64,000 nucleotides of DNA from Aureliella sp046290675 (GTDB taxonomy: Bacteria > Planctomycetota > Planctomycetia > Pirellulales > Pirellulaceae). Below are positions 52,246-61,608 of the stretch, in pieces. The stretch is taken from positions 496,001 to 560,000 of the forward strand of contig JBKAHA010000004.1 of the NCBI GenBank assembly GCA_046290675.1, written 5' to 3'. The position numbers and the translations under genes were made by a program. Position 1 is the stretch's first letter, and each line of letters opens with the position of its first letter. Below the pieces are notes generated by a model that made no database searches, was not told the origin of the DNA, and was given only the letters and a program-made list of their open reading frames with translations.

Positions 52246-52464
52246 CTATATAACGCCGCCGTGAACGCGGTAGGGAGTCATGTGATCTGGTTGGTCGACC
52301 ATCCAGAATCGCTCCCATTCTTGGAGCAAGAGGCGAAGATTCTCGGACGTGTACACCAACTGCTCAGCCCGGCGTTCCGGAATCGCTGAGTACATTGGCA
52401 GGGCGCACCCCGCACCTGCGGAGATGCATCCCAATAACAAAGCAGCACAGATCCAGCGACGCAT
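52246..52464 (-). CDS. small lipoprotein
   Basis: A 72-aa protein starting MRRWICAALLLGCISAGAGC, a classical lipoprotein signal with lipobox ending in Cys20. GGAGG lies 7 bases before the ATG at 52464, better than the ATG nine codons upstream at 52491. The mature part is about 50 residues with aromatic and acidic residues (LLLQEWERFWMVDQPDHMTPYR). From memory, short lipoproteins of this pattern (PERRAEQLVYTSENLRLLLQ) are conserved in Pirellulaceae with unknown function. It lies 97 bases after the HU gene on the same strand. Confidence 0.75.
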   Translation of the reverse strand: MRRWICAALLLGCISAGAGCALPMYSAIPERRAEQLVYTSENLRLLLQEWERFWMVDQPDHMTPYRVHGGVI

Positions 52465-52561
52465 TCTCAATCCTCCGTGACCCAAGGACAAATCTGTCCC
52501 GATGTTGCCAGCTAACTAGCTTTGAATCAGTTGTTTTGTGCTTGATGACAGAACAGCTGCT

Positions 52562-52984
52562 TCAAGAGTTCCTATTTGATTCACCGTTCTCTTCGACTTC
52601 CGATGGCCCAGAGGCATCGTTGGAAAAAGGTACGGGCGTTTCTTCACTTCGATTCGACTTGGCCGGTCCATTACCCTCAGATCGGGCTACTAACTTGGCC
52701 TCGTCTTCCAACTTTTGAACCTGAGCTTCCATCTCTTTGCCAGGCTTAAAAGTGACGACGAATTTCTCAGGCACATCAACCTGGAGTCCGGTCCGAGGAT
52801 TTCTTGCCTTGCGAGCTTTTCGGCTTTTGACTTGGAAGACGCCAAAGTTCCGAAGCTCGACGCGGCCCTCGCTGAGCAGGGTTTCGATAATGCCGTCAAA
52901 GGTGAGTTGCACAATCTCCTTGATCTGGAGTTGCGTCAGCCCAGTCTTATCCGAAATCGTCTTTACGATCTCTTTTTTGGTCAC
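52562..52984 (-). CDS. HU-family DNA-binding protein with acidic C-terminal tail
   Basis: A 140-aa protein. Residues 1-90 are an HU/IHF fold: MTKKEIVKTISDKTGLTQ, VELRNFGVFQVKSRKARKARNPRTG (the beta arm that inserts into the minor groove) and FKPGKEM. The last 50 residues are a Glu/Ser/Asn-rich extension not present in ordinary HU (about 90 aa). HU bends and compacts DNA; the tail may modulate binding. The gene precedes the lipoprotein gene on the same strand, with 97 bases between them. Confidence 0.92.
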   Translation of the reverse strand: MTKKEIVKTISDKTGLTQLQIKEIVQLTFDGIIETLLSEGRVELRNFGVFQVKSRKARKARNPRTGLQVDVPEKFVVTFKPGKEMEAQVQKLEDEAKLVARSEGNGPAKSNRSEETPVPFSNDASGPSEVEENGESNRNS

Positions 52985-53459
52985 GCTCTATCGCTCCTTG
53001 ACGGCGCCGCAAAATGCCCTAAGTCATTTGCGAGCAACAACTTAATCGCCGAAGCATAATGTCGCGTAACCAGTGGGTCAAGGCGTTCAACGGTACCCGA
53101 AACCGTTGGTTCGGTATGGATGAACCCTCCCCACACAGCACACATCGTCTACTTAGCCCGCAAACTTTACTGATTCGTACTAATTGGCAAATTGGGAACG
53201 TCCTGCTGCTAGCAAAGTCAGCTTTCTTGGGCATTTTGCTTTACCGAGGCACGTATCGAGCTCCGACGGGATGCCTACAATCAGGGGCATGAATCGGACC
53301 TGACGTGCACTGATCGAACCGTAGGGATTGTTTGCAAACAGGGGCTGATGCTGTTTTCTTGCCGGTTTTAACGGACCCTTGATGCATTGAAGATTTGCAT
53401 CTTTGACTTTCTAGTCTGTAGTCCGCGACTCTTCAATTTGTTCGAGCGACATCAAGACC
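52985..53459. other. intergenic region between HU and the RND exporter
   Basis: It holds the divergent promoters of both genes. A 77-codon frame at 53059-53292 on the plus strand lacks a start signal and does not look coding. No clear RNA or repeat is seen. Confidence 0.4.
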
Positions 53460-55817
53460 TTGGATCCAACTCGCATTCTCAAGTTCTCCAAGGTGGCACT
53501 AGTAGCTATTTTGCTCATCTTGCCTGGCTTTGTCTTTTGGGCGGCTCGGCTGGAGATGGGGACGACGTTTGTTGAGAGTTGGCTACCTGGCGGTGATGAA
53601 GACCGCGAGGCCTACCGTTCGTTCCGGAGACGGTTTGGTGATGATCAGTTCTTGCTCATCAGTTGGGAAAAGTGCCGCTTGGGCGACCCCAAGCTAGAAT
53701 CGTTCACGCAGCGCTTGGAGTCACTGGCGCAGGAGAAGCCGGACCTCGTAATCGAGAGTGTGAATCATTCGGGCCGAGTTCTGGTCGAGATGGAAGCTAG
53801 TGAGATCGATCCGCAATCCGCGCTGAACAGGTTGCAAGGCGTCTTGATCGGCGATGACGGTGAAGCCCTAATTCAGGTGCAGCTGCGCGAAGGCGAAGTT
53901 GAATTGCGTGCGGAACTGATTGCTTCGGTTCGTCGGATTGCTTCCGAAGTTCTAGCACCCGAGGACGGCAGGCTCGTTTTGGCCGGCGAGCCATTTCAGA
54001 TCCAAGAGATCGATCGATCGAGTCGAGATGCAATTGCCTGGTTCGTGCCGCCGTCAATGGTGCTCGCGCTGACGATGGCTTGGTTCTGCGTGCGCGACTT
54101 GCCTCAAACACTGACCGTTCTCGCCTACGCTGGCATTGGGCAACTGATCGGAATGGCGGTGATCTCGTTTTTTCTTGGCGAGATGATTGCCGTCTTAGTC
54201 GTCTTGCCGACTTTGGTCTTCATGCTGACGCTCTCGGCGGCCGTTCACTTGTCGAGCTACTTCGCTGATGCAGGAGGTAACGCCAATCCCAACTCAGGAG
54301 CACTTGCTTTGCGTCGAGGCATGACTCCGTGCGTCCTCGCGACGGTCACCACCGTTTTCGGATTCGGTTCGCTGGTGGTTAGCCAGCTTGCTCCCGTATG
54401 GCATTTCGGTTCGCTAGCAGCCACATCCCTTATCATCGCTTCGATCATCACGCTTTCCACGTTTCCGGCCAGTGCATTGATTCCTCAGTGGATCGCGACT
54501 TGGATCAAGAATCTGAAACAACGTGGCCCACGACGAGAGCTCTGTGAATCTCGGCATTCGAGTCCGGAGAACAGGGAAACGGTTAAGGCAACATCGAGCG
54601 GTGAGAATCCACTTATTGCGGCGTTAGTCGGATTCACGAGCCGTTGGTCGACTCTCTTAGTCATACTCGGATTCGCGTTGCTGTCGTTTTCCTTTGCGGG
54701 GATCGGCAAGCTTCAAAGTTCAACCGAATTTGAAGACATGTTTCCGGCAGATAGTGATGCGGTGCTTGGGCTGAATTGGATCCGAGATGAGATCGGTCCA
54801 ATCAACGCACTTGAGTTTTTAGTCACATTGCCCCCGAAGGAACAGAGTGGCTTTGCGGCAGAACCAAATGCGGCAGCACTGGTTGATGAACTGCAACTGC
54901 TTGGAAGGCTCGAGCGTGCGTTGAAAGCCGCTCCTTCGGTGAATTCGACCATCTCTGCTGGGACATTCTTGCCACCAGCACCTTCTGGTGCGGGGGTTCG
55001 TAATACGATCGTAAGAGCCGTCTACCAAAAGAAAGTACTCGCACAGTTAGACGAGTTTTCGAACAAAGGACTCTTGTGGCGAAAAGATGGTGTCCATACG
55101 TGGCGCATTACCGCGCGGGTGGCAGGACTGCGTGGCGACAATTACGTTTCGATCCGTGAGCAACTTGAGTCCGCATTGGGGAAACAGGTCGAAGAAGAGC
55201 AGCGGAGCTCGAATCGCTCGATTTCCATTGAGCTTACAGGACTGCGGGCGCTGGTCGAACGTGCACACCACGCTTTGATCAGTGACTTGGTCTATAGCTT
55301 CGTAGCGGCTTTCGGTTTGATCACGCCCGTCATGATGCTGATCGTCCGCGGAGTCATGAGCGGGCTTGTTTTGATGATTCCGAACGTTCTGCCTGTCGCG
55401 TTCGTTTTCGGTTGTATGGGATGGTTTGGCGTGGCGTTAGATGTAGCCAGTGTACTGACCGCAAGCGTTGCTCTCGGAATCGCCGTCGATGATACCCTGC
55501 ACTTCGTAACATGGTATTTTCGAGGGCGTCGTCGCGGCCTGGACGCAAGCGAAGCGACGAAGATGGCCATTCAGACCTGCACTCGACCCATTATTCATAC
55601 GACTCTGATTTCTACCGCTGCAATGGCACCTTTCTTTTTGAGTGAGTTTCTTCCTACGAGCAAATTTGCGTTGTTGATGATTCTCATCCTTGCGGGAGCC
55701 ATTATCGGTGATCTGATCTTGCTTCCGGCGTTTCTTCAGAGTCCTTTTGGTCGGTGGATTGGTAGTCAATACACTCCTCGCCCGGCTACGGAAGAAGGCA
55801 CAGACGCGAGCTCCTAG
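53460..55817 (+). CDS. RND/MMPL-type membrane exporter
   Basis: A 785-aa protein with the duplicated RND layout: one membrane helix (residues 8-28), a periplasmic domain to about 190, a group of helices (MVLALTMAWFCV, IGQLIGMAVISFFLGEMIAVLVVLP and following), a second first-helix at about residue 395 (STLLVILGFALLSFSFAG), a second periplasmic domain and a second group of helices ending near residue 770. The segment VALGIAVDDTLHFVTWYFRGRR matches the conserved GD-type helix of MMPL proteins. The frame begins at TTG (53460) without an ATG close by, so the start may be elsewhere. It may export lipids or hopanoids; the substrate is unknown. Confidence 0.85.
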   Translation: MDPTRILKFSKVALVAILLILPGFVFWAARLEMGTTFVESWLPGGDEDREAYRSFRRRFGDDQFLLISWEKCRLGDPKLESFTQRLESLAQEKPDLVIESVNHSGRVLVEMEASEIDPQSALNRLQGVLIGDDGEALIQVQLREGEVELRAELIASVRRIASEVLAPEDGRLVLAGEPFQIQEIDRSSRDAIAWFVPPSMVLALTMAWFCVRDLPQTLTVLAYAGIGQLIGMAVISFFLGEMIAVLVVLPTLVFMLTLSAAVHLSSYFADAGGNANPNSGALALRRGMTPCVLATVTTVFGFGSLVVSQLAPVWHFGSLAATSLIIASIITLSTFPASALIPQWIATWIKNLKQRGPRRELCESRHSSPENRETVKATSSGENPLIAALVGFTSRWSTLLVILGFALLSFSFAGIGKLQSSTEFEDMFPADSDAVLGLNWIRDEIGPINALEFLVTLPPKEQSGFAAEPNAAALVDELQLLGRLERALKAAPSVNSTISAGTFLPPAPSGAGVRNTIVRAVYQKKVLAQLDEFSNKGLLWRKDGVHTWRITARVAGLRGDNYVSIREQLESALGKQVEEEQRSSNRSISIELTGLRALVERAHHALISDLVYSFVAAFGLITPVMMLIVRGVMSGLVLMIPNVLPVAFVFGCMGWFGVALDVASVLTASVALGIAVDDTLHFVTWYFRGRRRGLDASEATKMAIQTCTRPIIHTTLISTAAMAPFFLSEFLPTSKFALLMILILAGAIIGDLILLPAFLQSPFGRWIGSQYTPRPATEEGTDASS

Positions 55818-55865
55818 TCTTTTGAATCAATCTCGAACGAATCTTGAACGAATCCAACACGAAAC

Positions 55866-58800
55866 ATGTCGACTTCGGACGTTGAGCAGCGGACGGCGAT
55901 GAAGCAACCCAGCGAAGAGAATTTTTTGACGATCAGCGATGCGTGGATTGATGTCGGAGGCACGTTTACGGACTGTTTTGTGCGTAGGGCAAACGGTGAA
56001 ATTGTTTCTTCAAAAGTGCTGAGCTCTAGCCGAGTCCCGGTTTCCGTCCGATTTGTTTCCGATGATCAACCAGATGATGTATCCCAAGTCGTATTTCGGT
56101 GTGCGGAAATCTCTACGTCTCCGATGGGATTCTGGAATGGAGCGGATCTAGTCGTTCTTCGACAGGATGGAAAAGAAGTTGCGCGGCTGCGGGTCCTGCA
56201 GCAGGATATCGACTTGCGAGCTGGCTTTTCGCGGATCACATGCGACGCAAAGAGCATTGAGCGCCTGGTCGCAAATGGTCGTCTATTTTCCCAAAACGAA
56301 TCGAATCCAGTTTTCAAACTGCAAGATTCAACACTCCATCACTGGCGTTTCGAATTGGATCCTCGATGTGAATCGCCAGTCTTTGCCGTGCGGAAAGCAC
56401 TGCAAGTGCAACTGGACGACGCGTTGCCCAGGCTTCGAGTTCGAATGGGAACGACACGCGGCACGAATGCATTGCTAACGCGAAGTGGCGCGAAGACGGC
56501 TTTTCTGGTGACGTCGCCGTTCGAAGACTTGCTCGAAATTGGTGATCAGACACGCGGTGACTTGTTTTCGCTCGATGTGAAGAAACCACTCTCGTTGCAC
56601 TCACAAACCATTGGAGTGCACGAGCGCATTGGCCCGGGCGGCGAAGTCATTGTCCCTCTTGATGCGGCCCGGGTCGAAGGGTGCTTGAAACAAGTTCGCG
56701 ACGAGGGGGTAGTATCGATCGCAATTGCATTATTGCACAGCCATGTGAATTCGGTTCACGAACAGCAAGTTGCCTCGATCGCTCGAAAGATGGGATTTCA
56801 AAATGTCAGCGTTTCCTCAGAGCTAGCTCCGTTGATCGAAATTCTGGCACGAGCTCGAACCGCTGTTGTGGACGCATACTTGAATCCAATTATTCAAGGG
56901 TATTTCACGAGGCTTGTGGACCAATTTGGTGACGCTACCGAGTTATCCGTCATGACCAGCGCGGGTGGGTTGGTGAACTGGAAGCGATTCTCCGGCAAGG
57001 ACTGTATCCTGTCGGGGCCGGCTGGCGGAGTGGCAGCGTTGCGGGAGATGGGCGCGGCCTCGAGCGAGCGAGATCTCATCGGCTTGGATATGGGCGGAAC
57101 GAGCACGGATGTCTGCCGTGTTTATCGAGCCGGTTCGGAAAACGCCTACACCGCAACGGTCGAACTCGAATCGGAGAAAGCGGGCGTCAAAATCTTGACT
57201 CCAAGTTTGCCGATCGAAACCGTCGCCTCAGGCGGGGGTTCGATTTGTTGGTTCGATGGCTCTCGACTTCGCGTTGGACCGGATTCTGCTGGGGCTTCTC
57301 CGGGACCAGCCGCTTATGGACGAGGTGGCCCGCTCACAGTGACCGATATCAATCTTTTCCTCGGCCGTATTCCACCTGAGCAGTTCCCGTTTCCCATCGA
57401 TGTAGCCGCCATCGAAAATAGGCTAGATGAATTGCTCATGCGAGTATCTTCGTTGGGGATTGCTGACCGCGGAGAGCTTTGTCGTGGCTTTCGACGCATT
57501 GCGAACGAGCAGATGGCGGCAGCTGTTCGGACGGTTAGTATCCAACAGGGGGCGGATCCTCGGAACCATTCGTTGGTGGGATTTGGAGGTGCGGCGGGAC
57601 AGCATATTTGTGAGATTGCGGACTTGCTTCACATCGAATCCATTTTGGATGCACCACAAGCGGGTTTGCTCAGTGCTCTCGGTATGGGGTGTGCGCGTCG
57701 AACAGCGGTTGGTCTTCTGCCTGTCTATTCCGTCTTGGAGTCGTTGGATTGGGAGGTCGTTCTTCAGCAAATTGATGCAAAGCAAAATCAATTGCGTGCA
57801 CAGTTAGTCCAGGACGGAGTCAAACCAGAGCATGTTCGTGAATCATTGTTCTACGAAATGCGGTACCTTGGAACCGATTCGACACTTCAGATCGCAGGGG
57901 CTGCAACGGATGATTTAGGCAACTTGGGTGGACGTCTGAGAATCCGCTTTGCTGAAGAACATCAGTCGCGGTTTGGTTACGTCAGGCAAGAGGCGGCGAT
58001 CGAACTGGTCGCGGTACGCGGCGAGTGTGATGGTCCTGGGCAATTCCGTTGGGATCGCGTTGAAACGGAAACACGGCAACAAGCTTCGGACCACGGTGTC
58101 GATTCACATGTCGAACGACCATTTCCGCAGATTTCTCGCGGCGATATGCTGCCAGGCGATGTCGTAACAGGTCCCTGCATCGTGCTGAACGAAGGTTCGA
58201 CCCTGGTCGTTGACCAAGGTTGGCGGGCGAGTTGCTTGTCGAATGAGATTCTCCAATTGACCCGAACGAGCTTGGCGGCGGATGACCGTTCGACAAAAGA
58301 ACGAAGGGACGAGAAGCAATTCCCCACAGAACCTTCTGCTGCGATTGATATCGTCTTTCGCGAGTGCTTAGGAGCTCGCCTGCAGGCCATCGCAACGCAG
58401 ATGGGTGAAGTGCTTCAGCAAACAGCGATTAGTGTCAACGTAAAGAGAAGACGCGACTTTAGCTGTGCTGTTTTTGATGGGAACGGGGCTCTGCTAGCCA
58501 ATGCTCCTCATGTGCCTGTCCACCTCGGCGCCATGGGAGAAACGGTGCGTGCAGCGATCAATTTGTTTCCAAATATGCAGCCTGGCGACCAGTTCGTAAC
58601 CAATGATCCCTATCAGGGAGGTTCGCACTTGCCGGACGTGAGTTTGGTGACGCCCGTATTCGAGGCCGGAAAAGCACAACCTGTGATGTTCGTGGCCAAT
58701 CGAGCTCACCATGCGGACATCGGAGGGATAGCCCCGGGTTCGATGTCCATTACTGCGTCTGTCTTGGGGGATGAAGGCGTCTTGATCCCACTGACTCGGC

Positions 58801-59909
58801 TTAAGCAAGGTGAAAAAGCGGAGAAGTTGGCCGCCATCTTCTCCGCTGGAAAATACCCGCCCAGAAACTTACAGGAGAATCTATTTGACTTCGCCGCCCA
58901 GCAAGCTGCGAATCGGCGTGGAGTGCAGCTTTTGTCCGAGTACGCTGAATCCGAAGGATGGGACAGGGTGTGCGATTATGCGGCTCATCTTTTGGACGTC
59001 GCAAGAAAGAGCATCGAGAGTCATTTGGAACATCTGCATCAGGGGGACTTTGAAGACACTCTGGTGGACGACTCCGTCATTCGATGCAAAGTAAGTCGAC
59101 AGGCAGGTTCGCAGCCATTGAAGATTGATTTCACGGGCACCAGCATGGAGAGCAAAGGCAATTTCAATGCGAACCCGTCCATCGTCAAGGCGGCCATCAT
59201 CTACGTGTTGAGAAGTTTGGTTGACGATGACATTCCATTAAATGAGGGTGTACTGGATGCTGTTGAATTGGTCCTGCCTCACGGTCTGTTGAACCCGCGC
59301 ATGAACGAAACCCGGTCCCAAAGCCCAGCGGTTGCGGCAGGGAACGTGGAAACTTCGCAGCGCGTTGTCGATGTGTTGCTCGGCGCGTTCGGAGTCGCTG
59401 CCGCGTCGCAGGGGACGATGAATAACTTCTTGTTTGGAAACAAGTCGTTTGGTTTTTATGAAACGATTGGTGGTGGTACCGGAGCCACTGCTGCCTCGCC
59501 CGGTGCCGATGCTATCCATTCCCATATGACGAACACCAGGCTGACCGATCCCGAAGTGCTTGAGAGCAGTTTTCCGGTCCGTTTGACTGATTTTCGGATC
59601 CGAAAAAACTCTGGAGGCGATGGGGCGAGGCGTGGAGGTAACGGAATGATTCGAGAATTTGAGTTTCTCGATGACGTCGTGGTTTCCTTGCTTACAACTC
59701 GACGTGGTACCATTGTTCCGTTCGGTTTGTCCGGGGGGGAGTCCGGAAGCCCGGGTGTGAATTTTCTCATACGAGATCGAGCGCCACAGCAGCTGCAGGC
59801 ATGCGAGACGCTCGATGTAAAACGCGGAGAGAGGATTCGCATCGAGACGCCTGGAGGCGGTGGGTTTGGCTCGGCCGGTGGATTTGGCTCCGCAAATCGT
59901 CCTGAATAG
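55866..59909 (+). CDS. fused hydantoinase/5-oxoprolinase (HyuA-HyuB)
   Basis: A 1347-aa ATP-dependent amidohydrolase. The HyuA half (about residues 25-800) has WIDVGGTFTDCFV and DMGGTSTDVCRV, the actin-like ATP-binding motifs, and GPAGGVAAL. The HyuB half (about 835-1335) starts IDIVFRECLGARLQAIATQMGE-like and has FVTNDPYQGGSHLPD and a glycine-rich end (RIETPGGGGFG). A single chain with both halves matches eukaryotic and many bacterial 5-oxoprolinases, which convert 5-oxoproline to glutamate, or N-methylhydantoin amidohydrolases. It starts 48 bases after the exporter, on the same strand. Confidence 0.92.
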   Translation: MSTSDVEQRTAMKQPSEENFLTISDAWIDVGGTFTDCFVRRANGEIVSSKVLSSSRVPVSVRFVSDDQPDDVSQVVFRCAEISTSPMGFWNGADLVVLRQDGKEVARLRVLQQDIDLRAGFSRITCDAKSIERLVANGRLFSQNESNPVFKLQDSTLHHWRFELDPRCESPVFAVRKALQVQLDDALPRLRVRMGTTRGTNALLTRSGAKTAFLVTSPFEDLLEIGDQTRGDLFSLDVKKPLSLHSQTIGVHERIGPGGEVIVPLDAARVEGCLKQVRDEGVVSIAIALLHSHVNSVHEQQVASIARKMGFQNVSVSSELAPLIEILARARTAVVDAYLNPIIQGYFTRLVDQFGDATELSVMTSAGGLVNWKRFSGKDCILSGPAGGVAALREMGAASSERDLIGLDMGGTSTDVCRVYRAGSENAYTATVELESEKAGVKILTPSLPIETVASGGGSICWFDGSRLRVGPDSAGASPGPAAYGRGGPLTVTDINLFLGRIPPEQFPFPIDVAAIENRLDELLMRVSSLGIADRGELCRGFRRIANEQMAAAVRTVSIQQGADPRNHSLVGFGGAAGQHICEIADLLHIESILDAPQAGLLSALGMGCARRTAVGLLPVYSVLESLDWEVVLQQIDAKQNQLRAQLVQDGVKPEHVRESLFYEMRYLGTDSTLQIAGAATDDLGNLGGRLRIRFAEEHQSRFGYVRQEAAIELVAVRGECDGPGQFRWDRVETETRQQASDHGVDSHVERPFPQISRGDMLPGDVVTGPCIVLNEGSTLVVDQGWRASCLSNEILQLTRTSLAADDRSTKERRDEKQFPTEPSAAIDIVFRECLGARLQAIATQMGEVLQQTAISVNVKRRRDFSCAVFDGNGALLANAPHVPVHLGAMGETVRAAINLFPNMQPGDQFVTNDPYQGGSHLPDVSLVTPVFEAGKAQPVMFVANRAHHADIGGIAPGSMSITASVLGDEGVLIPLTRLKQGEKAEKLAAIFSAGKYPPRNLQENLFDFAAQQAANRRGVQLLSEYAESEGWDRVCDYAAHLLDVARKSIESHLEHLHQGDFEDTLVDDSVIRCKVSRQAGSQPLKIDFTGTSMESKGNFNANPSIVKAAIIYVLRSLVDDDIPLNEGVLDAVELVLPHGLLNPRMNETRSQSPAVAAGNVETSQRVVDVLLGAFGVAAASQGTMNNFLFGNKSFGFYETIGGGTGATAASPGADAIHSHMTNTRLTDPEVLESSFPVRLTDFRIRKNSGGDGARRGGNGMIREFEFLDDVVVSLLTTRRGTIVPFGLSGGESGSPGVNFLIRDRAPQQLQACETLDVKRGERIRIETPGGGGFGSAGGFGSANRPE

Positions 59910-59962
59910 ATCAGTGGCACTGAACTAACAAGTCTATTGCAAACTCGAGCAGAGAACGCCTA

Positions 59963-60292
59963 ATGTCGTCAATGGAGTTGGAACCTTGGATCGTTCTGCT
60001 TGGAGCTGGTCATGATGCGCAGCCAGCACTTTGGCAGATTAGCGGGCAGTCGAAACCGGCCATCGCATTCTTTAGCAGCGAAGGTTCGGCAGAACGTTAC
60101 AAGTCAACCACAATAGAATCGGGGCAAATTGCCGAGGTGAAGCATTGCGACAGAAACGCGATGCTGCGGCTGCTCATCGAGTGTCACAAACAAGGCGTCG
60201 AGTTGGTTGTCTTGGATCCAGATCTTGAGGTCACCAGAAAAGTTTTCCAGGTCGCGGAAGTCTTGAGAGCAGCCCGTGAGCAGCTGAGTTGA
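59963..60292 (+). CDS. small protein of unknown function
   Basis: A 109-aa soluble protein starting MSSMELEPWIVLLGAGHDAQPALW, 53 bases after the oxoprolinase gene on the same strand. The pattern of strand-loop-helix segments (IVLLGAG, AIAFFSSEG, VELVVLDPDLEV) suggests a small alpha/beta fold. No family is recognised. It may be cotranscribed with the oxoprolinase. Confidence 0.6.
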   Translation: MSSMELEPWIVLLGAGHDAQPALWQISGQSKPAIAFFSSEGSAERYKSTTIESGQIAEVKHCDRNAMLRLLIECHKQGVELVVLDPDLEVTRKVFQVAEVLRAAREQLS

Positions 60293-60399
60293 TTCGCACT
60301 TAGATCACGCCTGTTGCATGCACCTAAATTCGAAGTCATGTAGACTCTGTAGGTTGATGCCAGATCACTAGCGCAAGTTGGTTTTAGGAGACAAGACAA

Positions 60400-61407
60400 G
60401 TGTTGCACTGGAAAACAAACCGCCAATTCGGACAGCCCAGCGCAATAGCCGCGACTCTGATAGTGACTCGTGTATTCGGCGTGTTCGTTGGAGCCATTCT
60501 GTTGGCCGGATCGATCATGGCCCAGGTGGACGTCCAAGAGACTATTTCGAAAGAGGCCACGGCGGATCTCCAAAGCAAGCAGCCTATCAATTTGCCTTTG
60601 TGGGCGGATGAAGTTCCGATGGCCAAGGGCGATGCGGAGAAGGATATTCCCGATCTCATCGCATACCTTCCCGATATCAAGTCGTCCCAATCGCGCGGCG
60701 CGATTGTGATTCTGCCTGGCGGAGGATATGGCGGACTGGCGATCGGTCATGAAGGTCATGAAATCGCGCGTTGGGCGAACGAAATGGGAATGGCTGGCAT
60801 CATCGTTCGTTATCGGCATCGTGGGCGTGGTTATGGACACCCTACCCCGATGCTAGATGCACAGAGAGCCATCCGGCTCGTGCGCAGCCACGCTGCGGAC
60901 TGGGGCATTGATTCATCTAAAGTCGGGGTCATGGGGTTTTCCGCGGGTGGCCATTTGGCAACCACGACGTTGACCAAATTCGATTCGGGGAAGCCAGGGA
61001 GTGCCGATCCGGTTGAGCGTCAGAGCTCGCGACCGGATTTTGGAATTGTGTGTTACGCGGTGGTAGCCATGGGGGAGTCCTTTACTCATGCCGGTAGCCA
61101 GCGAAATCTGCTCGGTAGAGAAGCGAGTCCAGAGCTGGTTCGACTTATGTCCAACGAGAAACAGGTGAGCAGCGAGACGCCGCCCTGCTTTGTCTGGCAC
61201 ACTGCTGAAGATGTCGTGGTTCCTGCGGAGAACAGTTTGCGGTTTTATTCCGCTTTGGTTCAGAAGAAGGTGCCGGCGGAGTTGCATATCTTCGCAAAAG
61301 GTCGCCATGGAATCGGGCTTGGCGCTGACGTTGATGGTGCTTCCGAGTGGCCCAAACTCTGCGAAAGTTGGCTCGTGCGAAATGGATTTGCAGTTCACAA
61401 AAAATGA
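60400..61407 (+). CDS. exported alpha/beta-hydrolase, acetyl-esterase/xylanase-type
   Basis: A 335-aa secreted hydrolase. The start is GTG at 60400, set by TAGGAG ten bases upstream; a signal peptide (VFGVFVGAILLAGSIMAQ) follows. The catalytic Ser is in GVMGFSAGGH, with the oxyanion loop ILPGGGYGGLA; the likely Asp is in WHTAEDVVVP and the His in KGRHGIGLG. The arrangement matches the BD-FAE/acetyl esterase family (often labelled endo-1,4-beta-xylanase B) that deacetylates plant or algal polysaccharides. It stands alone with a 160-base gap to the next gene. Confidence 0.88.
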   Translation: MLHWKTNRQFGQPSAIAATLIVTRVFGVFVGAILLAGSIMAQVDVQETISKEATADLQSKQPINLPLWADEVPMAKGDAEKDIPDLIAYLPDIKSSQSRGAIVILPGGGYGGLAIGHEGHEIARWANEMGMAGIIVRYRHRGRGYGHPTPMLDAQRAIRLVRSHAADWGIDSSKVGVMGFSAGGHLATTTLTKFDSGKPGSADPVERQSSRPDFGIVCYAVVAMGESFTHAGSQRNLLGREASPELVRLMSNEKQVSSETPPCFVWHTAEDVVVPAENSLRFYSALVQKKVPAELHIFAKGRHGIGLGADVDGASEWPKLCESWLVRNGFAVHKK

Positions 61408-61608
61408 GGCTTTAGCCAAATGGGCAGCGTTGGTCATCGGAAGAAGTTGCCGATGACGGTTCCAAGGCAAACTCTGGCGGTCGAAAGATGGTCTAATGCA
61501 TGGGCTTGCGGAACCGCGTTGGTTAGAAGCAAGTCAAGAATTGAATGTCATTATTGGAGAATATGAATGCAATCTTTAAGAGTGCTTGAAGCATTGGAGG
61601 AACGGCAG